A stretch of DNA of 64,000 nt from Streptococcus oralis (GCF_004127215.1 NZ_QEWJ01000002.1:1-64000); one strand, 5' to 3'. Shown: positions 8,671-17,971, counted from the stretch's first letter. Made by a program: numbers and translations. Notes: generated from the sequence alone by a model not told the origin.

Positions 8671-9267
8671 ATGACATGGAATACACCAAAACCAGGTGAA
8701 TGGAAAAGCGAGGAGCTTAGTAAAGGGCGAATTATTGACTACAAAGCCTTTAACTTTGTAGATGGAGAAGGCGTGCGCAACTCTCTCTATGTCGCAGGCT
8801 GTATGTTCCACTGTGAAGGGTGCTATAATGTTGCGACTTGGTCTTTCAATGCAGGCATTCCTTATACAGCAGAGTTAGAAGAACAGATTATGGAAGATCT
8901 TGCCCAACCCTATGTTCAAGGCTTGACTTTGCTGGGAGGAGAACCTTTTCTAAATACTGGGATTCTCTTGCCTCTCGTTAAGCGCATTCGTAAGGAATTG
9001 TCAGATAAAGACATCTGGTCCTGGACAGGTTATACTTGGGAAGAGATGATGCTGGAGACTCCAGACAAACTGGAACTCTTGTCGCTGATTGACATCCTTG
9101 TCGATGGTCGTTATGACAAAAGCAAGCGCAATCTCATGCTCCAGTTCCGCGGATCTTCCAATCAACGCATTATTGATGTGCAAAAATCTCTCAAAAGTGG
9201 GCAAATAGTGATTTGGGACAAGCTCAATGATGGAAAAGAAACCTATGAACAGGTGAAGAGAGAATGA
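8671..9267 (+). CDS. nrdG: Anaerobic ribonucleotide reductase activating protein (radical SAM)
   Basis: NrdG cleaves S-adenosylmethionine with a [4Fe-4S] cluster to generate the glycyl radical on NrdD. The cluster motif CMFHCEGC (CX3CX2C) is intact and is followed by the GGEPF motif. ATG 8671 gives 198 aa, near the family norm, with GGAG 8 nt upstream. An upstream ATG at 8647 would overlap the preceding gene. The stop overlaps the next start (ATGA at 9264-9267), so the following kinase is translationally coupled. Confidence 0.95.
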   Translation: MTWNTPKPGEWKSEELSKGRIIDYKAFNFVDGEGVRNSLYVAGCMFHCEGCYNVATWSFNAGIPYTAELEEQIMEDLAQPYVQGLTLLGGEPFLNTGILLPLVKRIRKELSDKDIWSWTGYTWEEMMLETPDKLELLSLIDILVDGRYDKSKRNLMLQFRGSSNQRIIDVQKSLKSGQIVIWDKLNDGKETYEQVKRE

Positions 9268-9890
9268 AGAGAAAAGACTTAATAGAACAACTGGTCTCAG
9301 AGATTGAAACTGGAAAAGTCAAAACACTGGGGATCTACGGTCACGGGGCATCAGGTAAGTCTACCTTTGCTCAAGAATTGTTTCAAGTCCTAGATGCTGA
9401 AAAAGCCAATCTACTAGAAACAGATCCCTATATCACATCAGGACGTCATTTGGTAGTGCCGAAGCAAGCGCCAGATCAAAAAGTGACAGCTTGTCTCCCA
9501 GTGGCGCATGAACTGGCAAGCTTGAAGAGGGATATTCTCGCCTTAAAGGCTGGCATGGACATCTTGACGATTGATGAACCTTGGAAGCCAAGCGAAGTCT
9601 TATCTGGTTCAAAACCAATACTGATAGTCGAAGGGATGTCTGTGGGCTTTCTACCCAAGGAACTCTTTGACAAAACAATCTGTTTCTACACGGATGAAGA
9701 AACGGAATTAAAGAGGCGCCTAGCTCGAGATACGACTATGAGAAATCGCGATGCTTCCTTTATACTAGCTAGCCATCAGATGAGACGGGAGCAGTATCTG
9801 CGTTACTATAAAGAAACCGAGTCAAAAGCAGATATCTTAGTGGATCAATCAGAAGATGAATTCAAGGTCAGAATGGCACATACTATATAG
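9264..9890 (+). CDS. Uridine kinase-family P-loop kinase
   Basis: A 208-aa protein with Walker A GIYGHGASGKST (residues about 23-34), a central ILIVEGMSVG strand and an arginine-rich lid segment (ELKRRLARDTTMRNRD), as in the uridine/phosphoribulokinase family. It overlaps nrdG by 4 bp, so it is the last gene of the nrd operon. Nucleoside phosphorylation would fit the dNTP context, but the substrate is not proven; streptococci usually carry a separate udk. An AT-rich gap and a new promoter follow. Confidence 0.8.
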   Translation: MKRKDLIEQLVSEIETGKVKTLGIYGHGASGKSTFAQELFQVLDAEKANLLETDPYITSGRHLVVPKQAPDQKVTACLPVAHELASLKRDILALKAGMDILTIDEPWKPSEVLSGSKPILIVEGMSVGFLPKELFDKTICFYTDEETELKRRLARDTTMRNRDASFILASHQMRREQYLRYYKETESKADILVDQSEDEFKVRMAHTI

Positions 9891-9990
9891 AAGAAAAGAT
9901 TGATTTTTATGATCGTAAATCAGAAGTTCTAGAAAGATGTATAGGAAAACAGTTTCATCCTAAAAAAACGAAAAAAACCTAACAAATCCC

Positions 9991-10019
9991 TTGCAATCGC
10001 AGGGGCTTTGTGTTATTCT
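9991..10019 (+). promoter_or_regulatory. Main promoter of the S10 ribosomal operon
   Basis: TTGCAA (9991-9996), a 17-bp spacer and TATTCT (10014-10019) with TG one base before (extended -10). The start of transcription should be near 10026. A poly-A tract lies upstream (9962-9977), as in strong ribosomal promoters. Confidence 0.8.
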
Positions 10020-10025
10020 ATTATG

Positions 10026-10154
10026 GTGCTGTAAATTACAGCCTTAGCTTTGATGCAAGAGGTTGCGACACGCTCGGTTGCATTGCCACGCAACACGCGT
10101 CGGTTTTCTTGTGGAGCTAGCCTATTATCTTAAATAGACGAAAAGGAGAAAAAG
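10026..10154 (+). promoter_or_regulatory. Structured 5' leader of the S10 operon
   Basis: The leader folds into a GC-rich hairpin around 10066-10112 in which CGAC/GTCG and GTTGC/GCAAC segments pair. It is much more GC-rich than its surroundings. The place matches the leader where L4 autoregulates the S10 operon in some bacteria. Whether L4 binds here is inference; no T tract follows, so a terminator-type attenuator is not evident. Confidence 0.5.
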
Positions 10155-10463
10155 ATGGCAAACAAAAAAATCCGTATCCGTTTGAAAGCTTACGAACACC
10201 GTACGCTTGACACAGCGGCTGCAAAAATCGTAGAATCAGCTACTCGTACAGGTGCACAAGTTGCGGGTCCAATCCCACTTCCAACTGAGCGTAGCCTCTA
10301 CACAATCATTCGTGCGACTCACAAATACAAAGACTCTCGCGAACAATTTGAAATGCGTACACACAAACGCTTGATCGATATCGTTAACCCAACTCAAAAA
10401 ACAGTTGATGCTTTGATGAAATTGGATCTTCCAAGTGGTGTAAACGTAGAAATCAAACTTTAA
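10155..10463 (+). CDS. rpsJ: 30S ribosomal protein S10
   Basis: The 102-aa S10 (NusE) starts [19 protein letters not shown] and ends SGVNVEIKL, as in all Firmicutes. It sits in the 30S head and also joins NusB in antitermination complexes. AAGGAG lies 8 nt before ATG. It is the first gene of the S10-spc-alpha superoperon. Confidence 0.98.
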
Positions 10464-10545
10464 TCTAAAGCTTGATACCTTGAGCATGAAAAACGCTCGT
10501 TAAAAACTTTTTGAATAAAAAATATAGAAAAGGAACTATTTTCTC

Positions 10546-11172
10546 ATGACAAAAGGAATCTTAGGGAAAAAAGTGGGAATGACTCAAATCTTCACTGAAG
10601 CTGGCGAATTGATCCCTGTAACAGTTATCGAAGCAACTCCAAACGTTGTTCTTCAAGTTAAAACTGTTGAAACAGATGGTTACAACGCTATCCAAGTTGG
10701 TTTCGATGACAAACGCGAAGTATTGAGCAACAAACCTGCTAAAGGACATGTAGCGAAAGCTAACACGGCTCCTAAGCGCTTCATTCGTGAATTCAAAAAC
10801 GTTGAAGGCTTGGAAGTTGGTGCTGAAATCACAGTTGAAACATTCGCAGCTGGAGACGTTGTTGACGTAACTGGTACTTCTAAAGGTAAAGGTTTCCAAG
10901 GTGTTATCAAACGCCACGGACAATCACGTGGACCAATGGCTCACGGTTCTCGTTACCACCGTCGTCCAGGTTCTATGGGACCTGTTGCACCTAACCGCGT
11001 ATTCAAAGGTAAAAACCTTGCAGGACGTATGGGTGGCGACCGTGTAACAATTCAAAACCTTGAAGTTGTACAAGTTGTTCCAGAAAAGAACGTTATCCTT
11101 ATCAAAGGTAACGTACCAGGTGCTAAGAAATCTCTTATCACTATCAAATCAGCAGTTAAAGCTGGTAAATAA
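10546..11172 (+). CDS. rplC: 50S ribosomal protein L3
   Basis: The 208-aa L3 shows the characteristic extended loop [21 protein letters not shown] that reaches the peptidyl-transferase centre, a site where pleuromutilin and linezolid resistance changes occur. The loop looks wild type. AAAGGAAC precedes ATG 10546. Confidence 0.98.
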
Positions 11173-11196
11173 TAAAGAAAGGGGAAATCAGTCACA

Positions 11197-11820
11197 ATGG
11201 CAAACGTAACATTATTTGACCAAACTGGTAAAGAAGCTGGCCAAGTTGTTCTTAACGACGCAGTATTTGGTATTGAACCAAATGAATCAGTTGTGTTTGA
11301 TGTGATCATCAGCCAACGCGCAAGCCTTCGTCAAGGAACACACGCTGTTAAAAACCGCTCTGCAGTATCAGGTGGTGGACGCAAACCATGGCGTCAAAAA
11401 GGAACTGGACGTGCTCGTCAAGGTTCTATCCGCTCGCCACAATGGCGTGGTGGTGGTGTTGTCTTCGGACCAACTCCACGTTCATACGGCTACAAACTTC
11501 CACAAAAAGTTCGTCGCCTAGCACTTAAATCAGTTTACTCTGAAAAAGTTGCTGAAAACAAATTCGTAGCTGTAGACGCTCTTTCATTTACAGCTCCAAA
11601 AACTGCTGAATTTGCAAAAGTTCTTGCAGCATTGAGCATCGATTCTAAAGTTCTTGTTATCCTTGAAGAAGGAAATGAATTCGCAGCTCTTTCAGCTCGT
11701 AACCTTCCAAATGTGAAAGTTGCAACTGCTACAACTGCAAGTGTTCTTGACATCGCAAATAGCGACAAACTTCTTGTCACACAAGCAGCTATCTCTAAAA
11801 TCGAGGAGGTTCTTGCATAA
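11197..11820 (+). CDS. rplD: 50S ribosomal protein L4
   Basis: The 207-aa L4 has the tunnel loop [15 protein letters not shown] at residues about 66-80, the region altered in macrolide-resistant pneumococci; here it is unaltered. L4 is the autoregulator of the S10 operon in E. coli. Its last base overlaps the first base of rplW (TAATG), giving translational coupling. Confidence 0.98.
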
Positions 11821-12116
11821 TGAATTTGTATGATGTTATCAAAAAACCTGTCATCACTGAAAGCTCAATGGCTCAACTTGAAGCAGGTAAATATGTATTT
11901 GAAGTTGACACTCGTGCACACAAACTTTTGATCAAGCAAGCTGTTGAAGCTGCTTTCGAAGGTGTTAAAGTTGCCAACGTTAACACAATCAACGTAAAAC
12001 CAAAAGCTAAACGTGTTGGACGTTACACTGGTTTTACTAACAAAACTAAAAAAGCTATCATCACACTTACAGCTGATTCAAAAGCAATCGAGTTGTTTGC
12101 TGCTGAAGCTGAATAA
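11820..12116 (+). CDS. rplW: 50S ribosomal protein L23
   Basis: The 98-aa L23 forms part of the tunnel exit, where trigger factor and SRP dock. It starts [14 protein letters not shown] and carries the usual basic loop [12 protein letters not shown]. The start codon overlaps the rplD stop, and the ribosome binding site GAGGAGG lies in the rplD 3' end. Confidence 0.98.
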
Positions 12117-12133
12117 TCTAAGGAGGAAATATC

Positions 12134-12967
12134 GTGGGAATTCGTGTTTATAAACCAACAACAAACGGTCGCCGTAATATGACTTCTTTGGATTTCGCTG
12201 AAATCACAACAAGCACACCAGAAAAAACATTGCTTGTTGCTTTGAAGAACAAGGCTGGTCGTAACAACAACGGTCGTATCACTGTTCGTCACCAAGGTGG
12301 TGGACACAAACGTTTCTACCGTTTGGTTGACTTCAAACGTAACAAAGACAACGTTGAAGCGGTTGTTAAAACAATCGAGTACGATCCAAACCGTTCTGCA
12401 AACATCGCCCTTGTACACTACACTGACGGTGTGAAAGCATACATCATCGCTCCAAAAGGTCTTGAAGTTGGTCAACGTATCGTTTCAGGTCCAGAAGCAG
12501 ATATCAAAGTCGGAAACGCACTTCCACTTGCCAACATCCCAGTTGGTACTTTGATCCACAACATCGAATTGAAACCAGGTCGTGGTGGAGAATTGGTACG
12601 TGCAGCTGGAGCTTCTGCTCAAGTATTGGGTCAAGAAGGGAAATACGTTCTTGTTCGTCTTCAATCTGGCGAAGTACGTATGATTCTTGGAACTTGTCGT
12701 GCAACAGTTGGTGTTGTCGGAAACGAACAACATGGACTTGTGAACCTTGGTAAAGCAGGACGTAGCCGTTGGAAAGGTATCCGCCCAACCGTTCGTGGTT
12801 CTGTAATGAACCCTAACGATCACCCACACGGTGGTGGTGAAGGTAAAGCACCAGTTGGTCGTAAAGCGCCATCTACTCCATGGGGCAAACCTGCTCTTGG
12901 TCTTAAAACTCGTAACAAGAAAGCGAAATCTGACAAACTTATCGTTCGTCGTCGCAACGAGAAATAA
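12134..12967 (+). CDS. rplB: 50S ribosomal protein L2
   Basis: The 277-aa L2 starts at GTG 12134 after AAGGAGG. The C-terminal motif [16 protein letters not shown] contains the conserved histidine near the peptidyl-transferase centre. L2 is needed for 50S assembly and subunit joining. A 102-bp gap with a GAGCGC hairpin separates it from rpsS. Confidence 0.98.
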   Translation: MGIRVYKPTTNGRRNMTSLDFAEITTSTPEKTLLVALKNKAGRNNNGRITVRHQGGGHKRFYRLVDFKRNKDNVEAVVKTIEYDPNRSANIALVHYTDGVKAYIIAPKGLEVGQRIVSGPEADIKVGNALPLANIPVGTLIHNIELKPGRGGELVRAAGASAQVLGQEGKYVLVRLQSGEVRMILGTCRATVGVVGNEQHGLVNLGKAGRSRWKGIRPTVRGSVMNPNDHPHGGGEGKAPVGRKAPSTPWGKPALGLKTRNKKAKSDKLIVRRRNEK

Positions 12968-13069
12968 TTTAAAACTAGTCGCATAAGCGCTAGATAATCC
13001 GCCAACTCGGTAGCGCTCCATGTGAGCGCAAGCCGCTGTGGTACAACATTTAAAGGAGAAAATATAAAA

Positions 13070-13351
13070 ATGGGACGCAGTCTTAAAAAAGGACCTTTCG
13101 TCGATGAGCATTTGATGAAAAAAGTTGAAGCTCAAGCTAACGACGAAAAGAAAAAAGTTATTAAAACTTGGTCACGTCGTTCAACGATCTTCCCAAGTTT
13201 CATTGGTTACACTATCGCAGTTTATGACGGACGTAAACACGTACCTGTTTACATCCAAGAAGACATGGTAGGTCACAAACTTGGTGAATTTGCACCAACT
13301 CGTACTTACAAAGGTCACGCTGCAGACGACAAGAAAACACGTAGAAAATAA
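13070..13351 (+). CDS. rpsS: 30S ribosomal protein S19
   Basis: The 93-aa S19 starts [15 protein letters not shown] at ATG 13070, after AAAGGAG with a spacing of about 9 nt. The open frame reaches back to 13022, but the family start and ribosome binding site fix 13070. S19 lies in the 30S head with S13 and contacts the A-site tRNA. Confidence 0.98.
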
Positions 13352-13362
13352 GGAGAACATAA

Positions 13363-13707
13363 ATGGCAGAAATTACTTCAGCTAAAGCAATGGCTCGTAC
13401 AGTACGTGTTTCACCTCGTAAATCACGTCTTGTTCTTGACAACATCCGTGGTAAAAGCGTAGCCGATGCTATTGCAATCTTGACATTCACTCCAAACAAA
13501 GCTGCTGAGATCATCTTGAAAGTTTTGAACTCAGCTGTAGCTAACGCTGAAAACAACTTTGGTTTGGATAAAGCTAACTTGGTAGTATCTGAAGCATTAG
13601 CAAACGAAGGACCAACTATGAAACGTTTCCGTCCACGTGCGAAAGGTTCAGCTTCACCAATCAACAAACGTACAGCTCACATCACTGTGGCTGTTGCAGA
13701 AAAATAA
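13363..13707 (+). CDS. rplV: 50S ribosomal protein L22
   Basis: The 114-aa L22 contains the C-terminal beta-hairpin with [19 protein letters not shown], which lines the exit tunnel and is a site of macrolide-resistance changes; the sequence looks wild type. AAGGAG precedes ATG by 7 nt, 11 bp after rpsS. Confidence 0.98.
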   Translation: MAEITSAKAMARTVRVSPRKSRLVLDNIRGKSVADAIAILTFTPNKAAEIILKVLNSAVANAENNFGLDKANLVVSEALANEGPTMKRFRPRAKGSASPINKRTAHITVAVAEK

Positions 13708-13719
13708 GGAGGTAACATC

Positions 13720-14373
13720 GTGGGTCAAAAAGTACATCCAATTGGTATGCGTGTCGGCATCATCCGTGATTGGGATGCCAAATGGTATGCTGAAAAAGAA
13801 TACGCGGATTACCTTCATGAAGATCTTGCAATCCGTAAATTCGTTCAAAAAGAACTTGCTGACGCGGCAGTTTCAACTATCGAAATCGAACGCGCAGTAA
13901 ACAAAGTTAACGTTTCACTTCACACTGCTAAACCAGGTATGGTTATCGGTAAAGGCGGTGCTAACGTTGATGCACTCCGTGCAAAACTTAACAAATTGAC
14001 TGGAAAACAAGTACACATCAACATCATCGAAATCAAACAACCTGATTTGGATGCTCACCTTGTAGGTGAAGGAATTGCTCGTCAATTGGAGCAACGTGTT
14101 GCTTTCCGTCGTGCACAAAAACAAGCAATCCAACGTGCAATGCGTGCTGGAGCTAAAGGAATCAAAACTCAAGTATCAGGTCGTTTGAACGGTGCAGATA
14201 TCGCCCGTGCTGAAGGATACTCAGAAGGAACTGTTCCACTTCACACACTTCGTGCAGATATCGATTACGCTTGGGAAGAAGCAGATACTACATACGGTAA
14301 ACTTGGTGTTAAAGTATGGATCTACCGTGGTGAAGTTCTTCCAGCTCGTAAAAACACTAAAGGAGGTAAATAA
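13720..14373 (+). CDS. rpsC: 30S ribosomal protein S3
   Basis: The 217-aa S3 starts at GTG 13720 after AAGGAGG. The KH domain motif [15 protein letters not shown] carries the GxxG RNA-binding loop. S3 forms the mRNA entry tunnel with S4 and S5. It is followed within 3 bp by rplP. Confidence 0.98.
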
Positions 14374-14376
14374 CCA

Positions 14377-14790
14377 ATGTTAGTACCTAAACGTGTTAAA
14401 CACCGTCGTGAATTCCGTGGAAAAATGCGCGGTGAAGCAAAAGGTGGAAAAGAAGTAGCATTCGGTGAATACGGTCTTCAAGCTACAACTAGCCACTGGA
14501 TCACTAACCGCCAAATCGAAGCTGCTCGTATCGCCATGACTCGTTACATGAAACGTGGTGGTAAAGTTTGGATTAAAATCTTCCCACACAAATCATACAC
14601 TGCTAAAGCTATCGGTGTGCGTATGGGATCTGGTAAAGGGGCGCCTGAAGGTTGGGTAGCACCAGTTAAACGTGGTAAAGTGATGTTTGAAGTTGCGGGT
14701 GTATCTGAAGAGATCGCTCGCGAAGCGCTTCGTCTTGCAAGCCACAAATTGCCAGTTAAATGTAAATTCGTAAAACGTGAAGCAGAATAA
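14377..14790 (+). CDS. rplP: 50S ribosomal protein L16
   Basis: The 137-aa L16 starts [19 protein letters not shown], right after rpsC, whose 3' end supplies the ribosome binding site AAAGGAGG. L16 organises the A-site tRNA pocket. The conserved KPHK-like segment ([20 protein letters not shown]) is intact. Confidence 0.98.
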   Translation: MLVPKRVKHRREFRGKMRGEAKGGKEVAFGEYGLQATTSHWITNRQIEAARIAMTRYMKRGGKVWIKIFPHKSYTAKAIGVRMGSGKGAPEGWVAPVKRGKVMFEVAGVSEEIAREALRLASHKLPVKCKFVKREAE

Positions 14791-14799
14791 GGAGAAGGC

Positions 14800-15006
14800 A
14801 TGAAACTTAATGAAGTAAAAGAATTTGTTAAAGAACTTCGTGGTCTTTCTCAAGAAGAACTCGCGAAGCGCGAAAACGAATTGAAAAAAGAATTGTTTGA
14901 ACTTCGTTTCCAAGCTGCTACTGGTCAATTGGAACAAACAGCTCGCTTGAAAGAAGTTAAAAAACAAATCGCTCGTATCAAAACAGTTCAATCTGAAGCG
15001 AAATAA
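14800..15006 (+). CDS. rpmC: 50S ribosomal protein L29
   Basis: The 68-aa helical-hairpin L29 starts [17 protein letters not shown] and has the usual [15 protein letters not shown] core. It sits at the tunnel exit beside L23 and serves as a docking site for nascent-chain factors. AAGGAG precedes ATG by 5 nt. Confidence 0.97.
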
Positions 15007-15030
15007 TAGACTAGGGAAGGAGAAATTTCA

Positions 15031-15291
15031 ATGGAACGCAATAATCGTAAAGTTCTTGTTGGACGTGTTGTATCTGACAAAATGGACAAGACAATCACAG
15101 TTGTAGTTGAAACAAAACGTAACCACCCAGTCTATGGTAAACGTATTAACTACTCTAAAAAATACAAAGCGCATGATGAAAACAATGTTGCCAAAGAAGG
15201 CGATATCGTACGTATCATGGAAACTCGTCCGCTTTCAGCTACAAAACGTTTCCGTCTTGTAGAAGTTGTTGAAGAAGCGGTCATCATCTAA
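15031..15291 (+). CDS. rpsQ: 30S ribosomal protein S17
   Basis: The 86-aa OB-fold S17 starts [21 protein letters not shown] and shows the family core [21 protein letters not shown]. It binds the 5' domain of 16S rRNA early in assembly. AAGGAG lies 8 nt before ATG. Confidence 0.97.
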
Positions 15292-15316
15292 TCAAACCTG
15301 AAAGGAGAAAACTGAA

Positions 15317-15685
15317 ATGATTCAAACAGAAACTCGTTTGAAAGTCGCAGACAACAGCGGTGCACGCGAAATCTTGACTATCAAAGTTCTTGGTGGTTCT
15401 AAACGTAAATTTGCGAACATCGGTGATGTTATTGTGGCATCTGTAAAACAAGCTACTCCTGGTGGTGCGGTTAAAAAAGGTGACGTTGTAAAAGCTGTTA
15501 TCGTTCGTACTAAATCAGGTGCCCGTCGTGCTGATGGTTCATACATCAAATTTGACGAAAACGCAGCAGTTATCATCCGTGAAGATAAAACTCCTCGCGG
15601 AACACGTATCTTTGGCCCAGTTGCACGTGAATTGCGTGAGGGCGGCTTCATGAAGATCGTGTCACTTGCTCCAGAAGTACTTTAA
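15317..15685 (+). CDS. rplN: 50S ribosomal protein L14
   Basis: The 122-aa L14 starts [18 protein letters not shown] and shows the motif [14 protein letters not shown]. It contacts 16S rRNA at an intersubunit bridge and binds the silencing factor RsfS. A 182-bp structured gap follows, where E. coli has none. Confidence 0.98.
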   Translation: MIQTETRLKVADNSGAREILTIKVLGGSKRKFANIGDVIVASVKQATPGGAVKKGDVVKAVIVRTKSGARRADGSYIKFDENAAVIIREDKTPRGTRIFGPVARELREGGFMKIVSLAPEVL

Positions 15686-15867
15686 TTGGTTGCTCAAAGA
15701 AAATTAAAACAAGTCTAGGAAGTAAGACGAAAGCATAACTTAAGTTAGGTGAGTTGAAACTGACGAAGGATTGCTTTGATTTTCGCAGAGCAAAAACAAA
15801 CAAACTAGTCCCCTAGCTTGAAGCTAGGGTGCCCCTATGGGCGTAAGAAAAATCAAGGAGAAACCTA
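15686..15867 (+). promoter_or_regulatory. Structured rplN-rplX intergenic segment
   Basis: This 182-bp gap holds a perfect hairpin CCCTAGC-ttgaa-GCTAGGG (15811-15829), then GCCC-ctat-GGGC (15831-15842), 27 bp before rplX. Upstream, GAAAATTAAA-type sequence near 15702 can pair with the TTTGATTTTC near 15775. No T tract follows the hairpins, so a processing, attenuation or protein-binding site is more likely than a terminator. In E. coli, S8 represses translation near the L5 start, which makes this a candidate site; that is inference. Confidence 0.5.
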
Positions 15868-16173
15868 ATGTTTGTAAAAAAAGGCGACAAAGTTCGCGTA
15901 ATCGCTGGTAAAGATAAGGGAACAGAAGCTGTTGTCCTTACTGCCCTTCCAAAAGTAAACAAAGTTATCGTTGAAGGTGTAAACATCGTTAAGAAACACC
16001 AACGTCCAACTAACGAGCTTCCTCAAGGTGGTATCATCGAGAAAGAAGCAGCTATCCACGTATCAAACGTTCAAGTTTTGGACAAAAACGGTGTAGCTGG
16101 TCGTGTTGGTTACAAATTTGTAGACGGTAAAAAAGTTCGCTACAACAAAAAATCAGGCGAAGTGCTTGATTAA
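15868..16173 (+). CDS. rplX: 50S ribosomal protein L24
   Basis: The 101-aa L24 carries a KOW motif ([18 protein letters not shown]) near its N-terminus. It starts 50S assembly and borders the tunnel exit. AAGGAG precedes ATG 15868, and rplE follows after 23 bp. Confidence 0.97.
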
Positions 16174-16196
16174 TCACGAAGGAAAGGAGAAGTATA

Positions 16197-16739
16197 ATGG
16201 CAAATCGTTTAAAAGAAAAATATCTTAATGAAGTAGTTCCTGCTTTGACAGAACAATTCAACTACTCATCAGTGATGGCTGTGCCTAAAGTAGATAAGAT
16301 CGTTTTGAACATGGGTGTTGGTGAAGCTGTATCAAACGCTAAAAGCCTTGAAAAAGCTGCTGAAGAATTAGCACTTATCTCAGGTCAAAAACCACTTATC
16401 ACTAAAGCTAAAAAATCAATCGCCGGCTTCCGTCTTCGTGAAGGTGTAGCGATCGGTGCAAAAGTTACCCTTCGTGGTGAACGTATGTACGAATTCTTGG
16501 ACAAATTGGTTTCAGTTTCACTTCCACGTGTACGTGACTTCCACGGTGTTCCAACAAAATCATTTGATGGACGCGGAAACTACACACTTGGTGTGAAAGA
16601 ACAATTGATCTTCCCAGAAATCAACTTTGATGACGTTGACAAAACTCGTGGTCTTGACATCGTTATCGTAACAACTGCTAACACTGACGAAGAGTCACGT
16701 GCATTGCTTACAGGCCTTGGAATGCCTTTTGCAAAATAA
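16197..16739 (+). CDS. rplE: 50S ribosomal protein L5
   Basis: The 180-aa L5 binds 5S rRNA with L18 and forms the central protuberance. Family motifs include [28 protein letters not shown] and the C-terminal [20 protein letters not shown] precedes ATG by about 7 nt. Confidence 0.98.
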   Translation: MANRLKEKYLNEVVPALTEQFNYSSVMAVPKVDKIVLNMGVGEAVSNAKSLEKAAEELALISGQKPLITKAKKSIAGFRLREGVAIGAKVTLRGERMYEFLDKLVSVSLPRVRDFHGVPTKSFDGRGNYTLGVKEQLIFPEINFDDVDKTRGLDIVIVTTANTDEESRALLTGLGMPFAK

Positions 16740-16756
16740 TATAGGAGGTAAATCTA

Positions 16757-16942
16757 ATGGCTAAAAAATCAATGATTGCTAAGAACAAACGTCCAGCGAA
16801 GTTCTCTACTCAAGCTTATACTCGTTGTGAAAAATGTGGTCGCCCACATTCAGTTTACCGCAAATTTAAACTTTGCCGTGTTTGCTTCCGTGAATTAGCT
16901 TACAAAGGACAAATCCCTGGTGTAACAAAAGCATCTTGGTAA
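16757..16942 (+). CDS. rpsN: 30S ribosomal protein S14, zinc-binding type
   Basis: This 61-aa form has four zinc-ligand cysteines (C24, C27, C40, C43 in CEKC and CRVC), the C+ type. Streptococci often carry a second zinc-free S14 (rpsN2) that is made in zinc limitation. TAGGAGG precedes ATG. It is followed by a 284-bp structured gap. Confidence 0.97.
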
Positions 16943-17226
16943 TTTAAGATATCAAGGGCGTCAAAACTCCAAGTGAAAATAGGAAACTTGACGAAGAAAC
17001 TGAAGTTTCTAGGAAAGTTTATCTTTTTCACATAGAGTTTAGCCCGGGTTCAGTTGGGCTTGCCAATTTGAACACGAGCTACAGCTTTGGCAAAAAAGAC
17101 CAATTTTCTTTGGAGTATCGCTCCTGCATCAAATTGCCTATTTTTGCTCTTGCTGTTACGCTCTTTGTATCATGTATTAACTAGCAAGTGCAACTTGCAA
17201 ACTACTAGTAAGAGGAGAACAATAAA
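16943..17226 (+). promoter_or_regulatory. Structured rpsN-rpsH intergenic region
   Basis: The gap holds one copy of a repeated stem-loop element (16973-17031) and, downstream, the semi-palindromic stretch AGCCCGGGTTCAGTTGGGCT near 17041. No gene with a ribosome binding site is present. AAGAGGAG before rpsH is a normal ribosome binding site. A gap of 284 bp inside the spc operon is unusual and suggests RNA-level control or an inserted repeat. Confidence 0.55.
16973..17031 (+). repeat. Covarying stem-loop element, copy 1
   Basis: GTGAAAA pairs with TTTTCAC, GAAACTT with AAGTTT, and an inner GAAACT with AGTTTC. Bulged ATAGGA and CTAGGA flank the inner stem. The same architecture with compensated bases recurs at 17656-17714, preceded in both cases by AAGATA...GCGTCA. 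I cannot assign it to a named pneumococcal repeat from memory. Confidence 0.7.
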
Positions 17227-17625
17227 ATGGTTATGACTGACCCAATCGCAGACTTCCTAACTCGTATTCGTAACGCTAACCAAGCAAAACACGAAGTACT
17301 TGAAGTACCTGCATCAAACATCAAAAAAGGGATTGCTGAAATCCTTAAACGCGAAGGTTTTGTTAAGAACGTAGAAATCATCGAAGATGACAAACAAGGC
17401 ATCATCCGTGTGTTCCTTAAATACGGACCAAACGGTGAAAAAGTTATCACTAACTTGAAACGTGTTTCTAAACCAGGACTTCGTGTCTACAAAAAACGTG
17501 AAGATCTTCCAAAAGTTCTTAACGGACTTGGAATCGCTATCCTTTCAACTTCTGAAGGTTTGCTTACTGACAAAGAAGCTCGCCAAAAGAATGTTGGTGG
17601 TGAGGTTATCGCTTACGTTTGGTAA
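17227..17625 (+). CDS. rpsH: 30S ribosomal protein S8
   Basis: The 132-aa S8 starts [18 protein letters not shown] and ends with the rRNA-contacting segment [23 protein letters not shown]8 binds helix 21 of 16S rRNA and is the translational repressor of the spc operon in E. coli. It is flanked on both sides by copies of the same stem-loop element. Confidence 0.98.
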   Translation: MVMTDPIADFLTRIRNANQAKHEVLEVPASNIKKGIAEILKREGFVKNVEIIEDDKQGIIRVFLKYGPNGEKVITNLKRVSKPGLRVYKKREDLPKVLNGLGIAILSTSEGLLTDKEARQKNVGGEVIAYVW

Positions 17626-17655
17626 AATCAAGATACAAAGAGCGTCATGGGCAAT

Positions 17656-17714
17656 GTGAAAATAGGAAATCTGACAAAGAGTGTTAACACTCTAGGAAGA
17701 TTTGTCTTTTTCAC
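17656..17714 (+). repeat. Covarying stem-loop element, copy 2
   Basis: GTGAAAA pairs with TTTTCAC, AAATCT with AGATTT, and an inner GAGTGT with ACACTC, with the same ATAGGA and CTAGGA bulges as copy 1. Both internal helices have changed sequence while keeping pairing, which is direct evidence for selection on structure. Confidence 0.7.
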
Positions 17715-17791
17715 ACAGACCATAGCTCGTGTTCAATTTAGCTGATTTACTGATCAGCTAAATAGAGAGTAAATTAGTTTAGGAGAAAAAG

Positions 17792-17971
17792 ATGAAAGCT
17801 AATGAATTGAATGAAAAACTTATTGTTGCAGAAGACGCTTTGGCTGAATTGTCAAAAGATGACCTTGTATCTCTTTTATGTGAAATTGGTTATAGTCCTG
17901 CGGCTATTGATGTATTGACAGAATATCAGGAGTTTGTCAAAGCTTTTCGAAAGAAACTAGGTTTGCTCTAA
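17792..17971 (+). CDS. Unidentified 59-aa protein between rpsH and rplF
   Basis: ATG 17792 follows TTTAGGAGAAAAAG, a good ribosome binding site, and codes a 59-aa acidic, mainly helical protein (starts MKANELNEKLIVAEDALAEL, ends FRKKLGLL) with leucine spacing that suggests a helical bundle. It has no basic rRNA-binding character and is not a known ribosomal protein. It stands alone between two structured gaps inside an operon that is otherwise invariant in bacteria. I do not recognise the family. Codon use looks like that of ordinary chromosomal genes rather than the strongly biased ribosomal genes. Confidence 0.65.
   Translation: MKANELNEKLIVAEDALAELSKDDLVSLLCEIGYSPAAIDVLTEYQEFVKAFRKKLGLL

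Noticed and set aside
12023-13135. Minus-strand frames of 150-216 codons across rplW, rplB and rpsS
   Set aside because: Ribosomal genes with strong codon bias leave long antisense frames; these cross real genes and have Phe/Cys/Thr-rich improbable composition.
16973-17714. CRISPR array or BOX elements in the spc operon
   Set aside because: Only two copies more than 600 bp apart, with a gene between, and the sequence does not match boxA/B/C.
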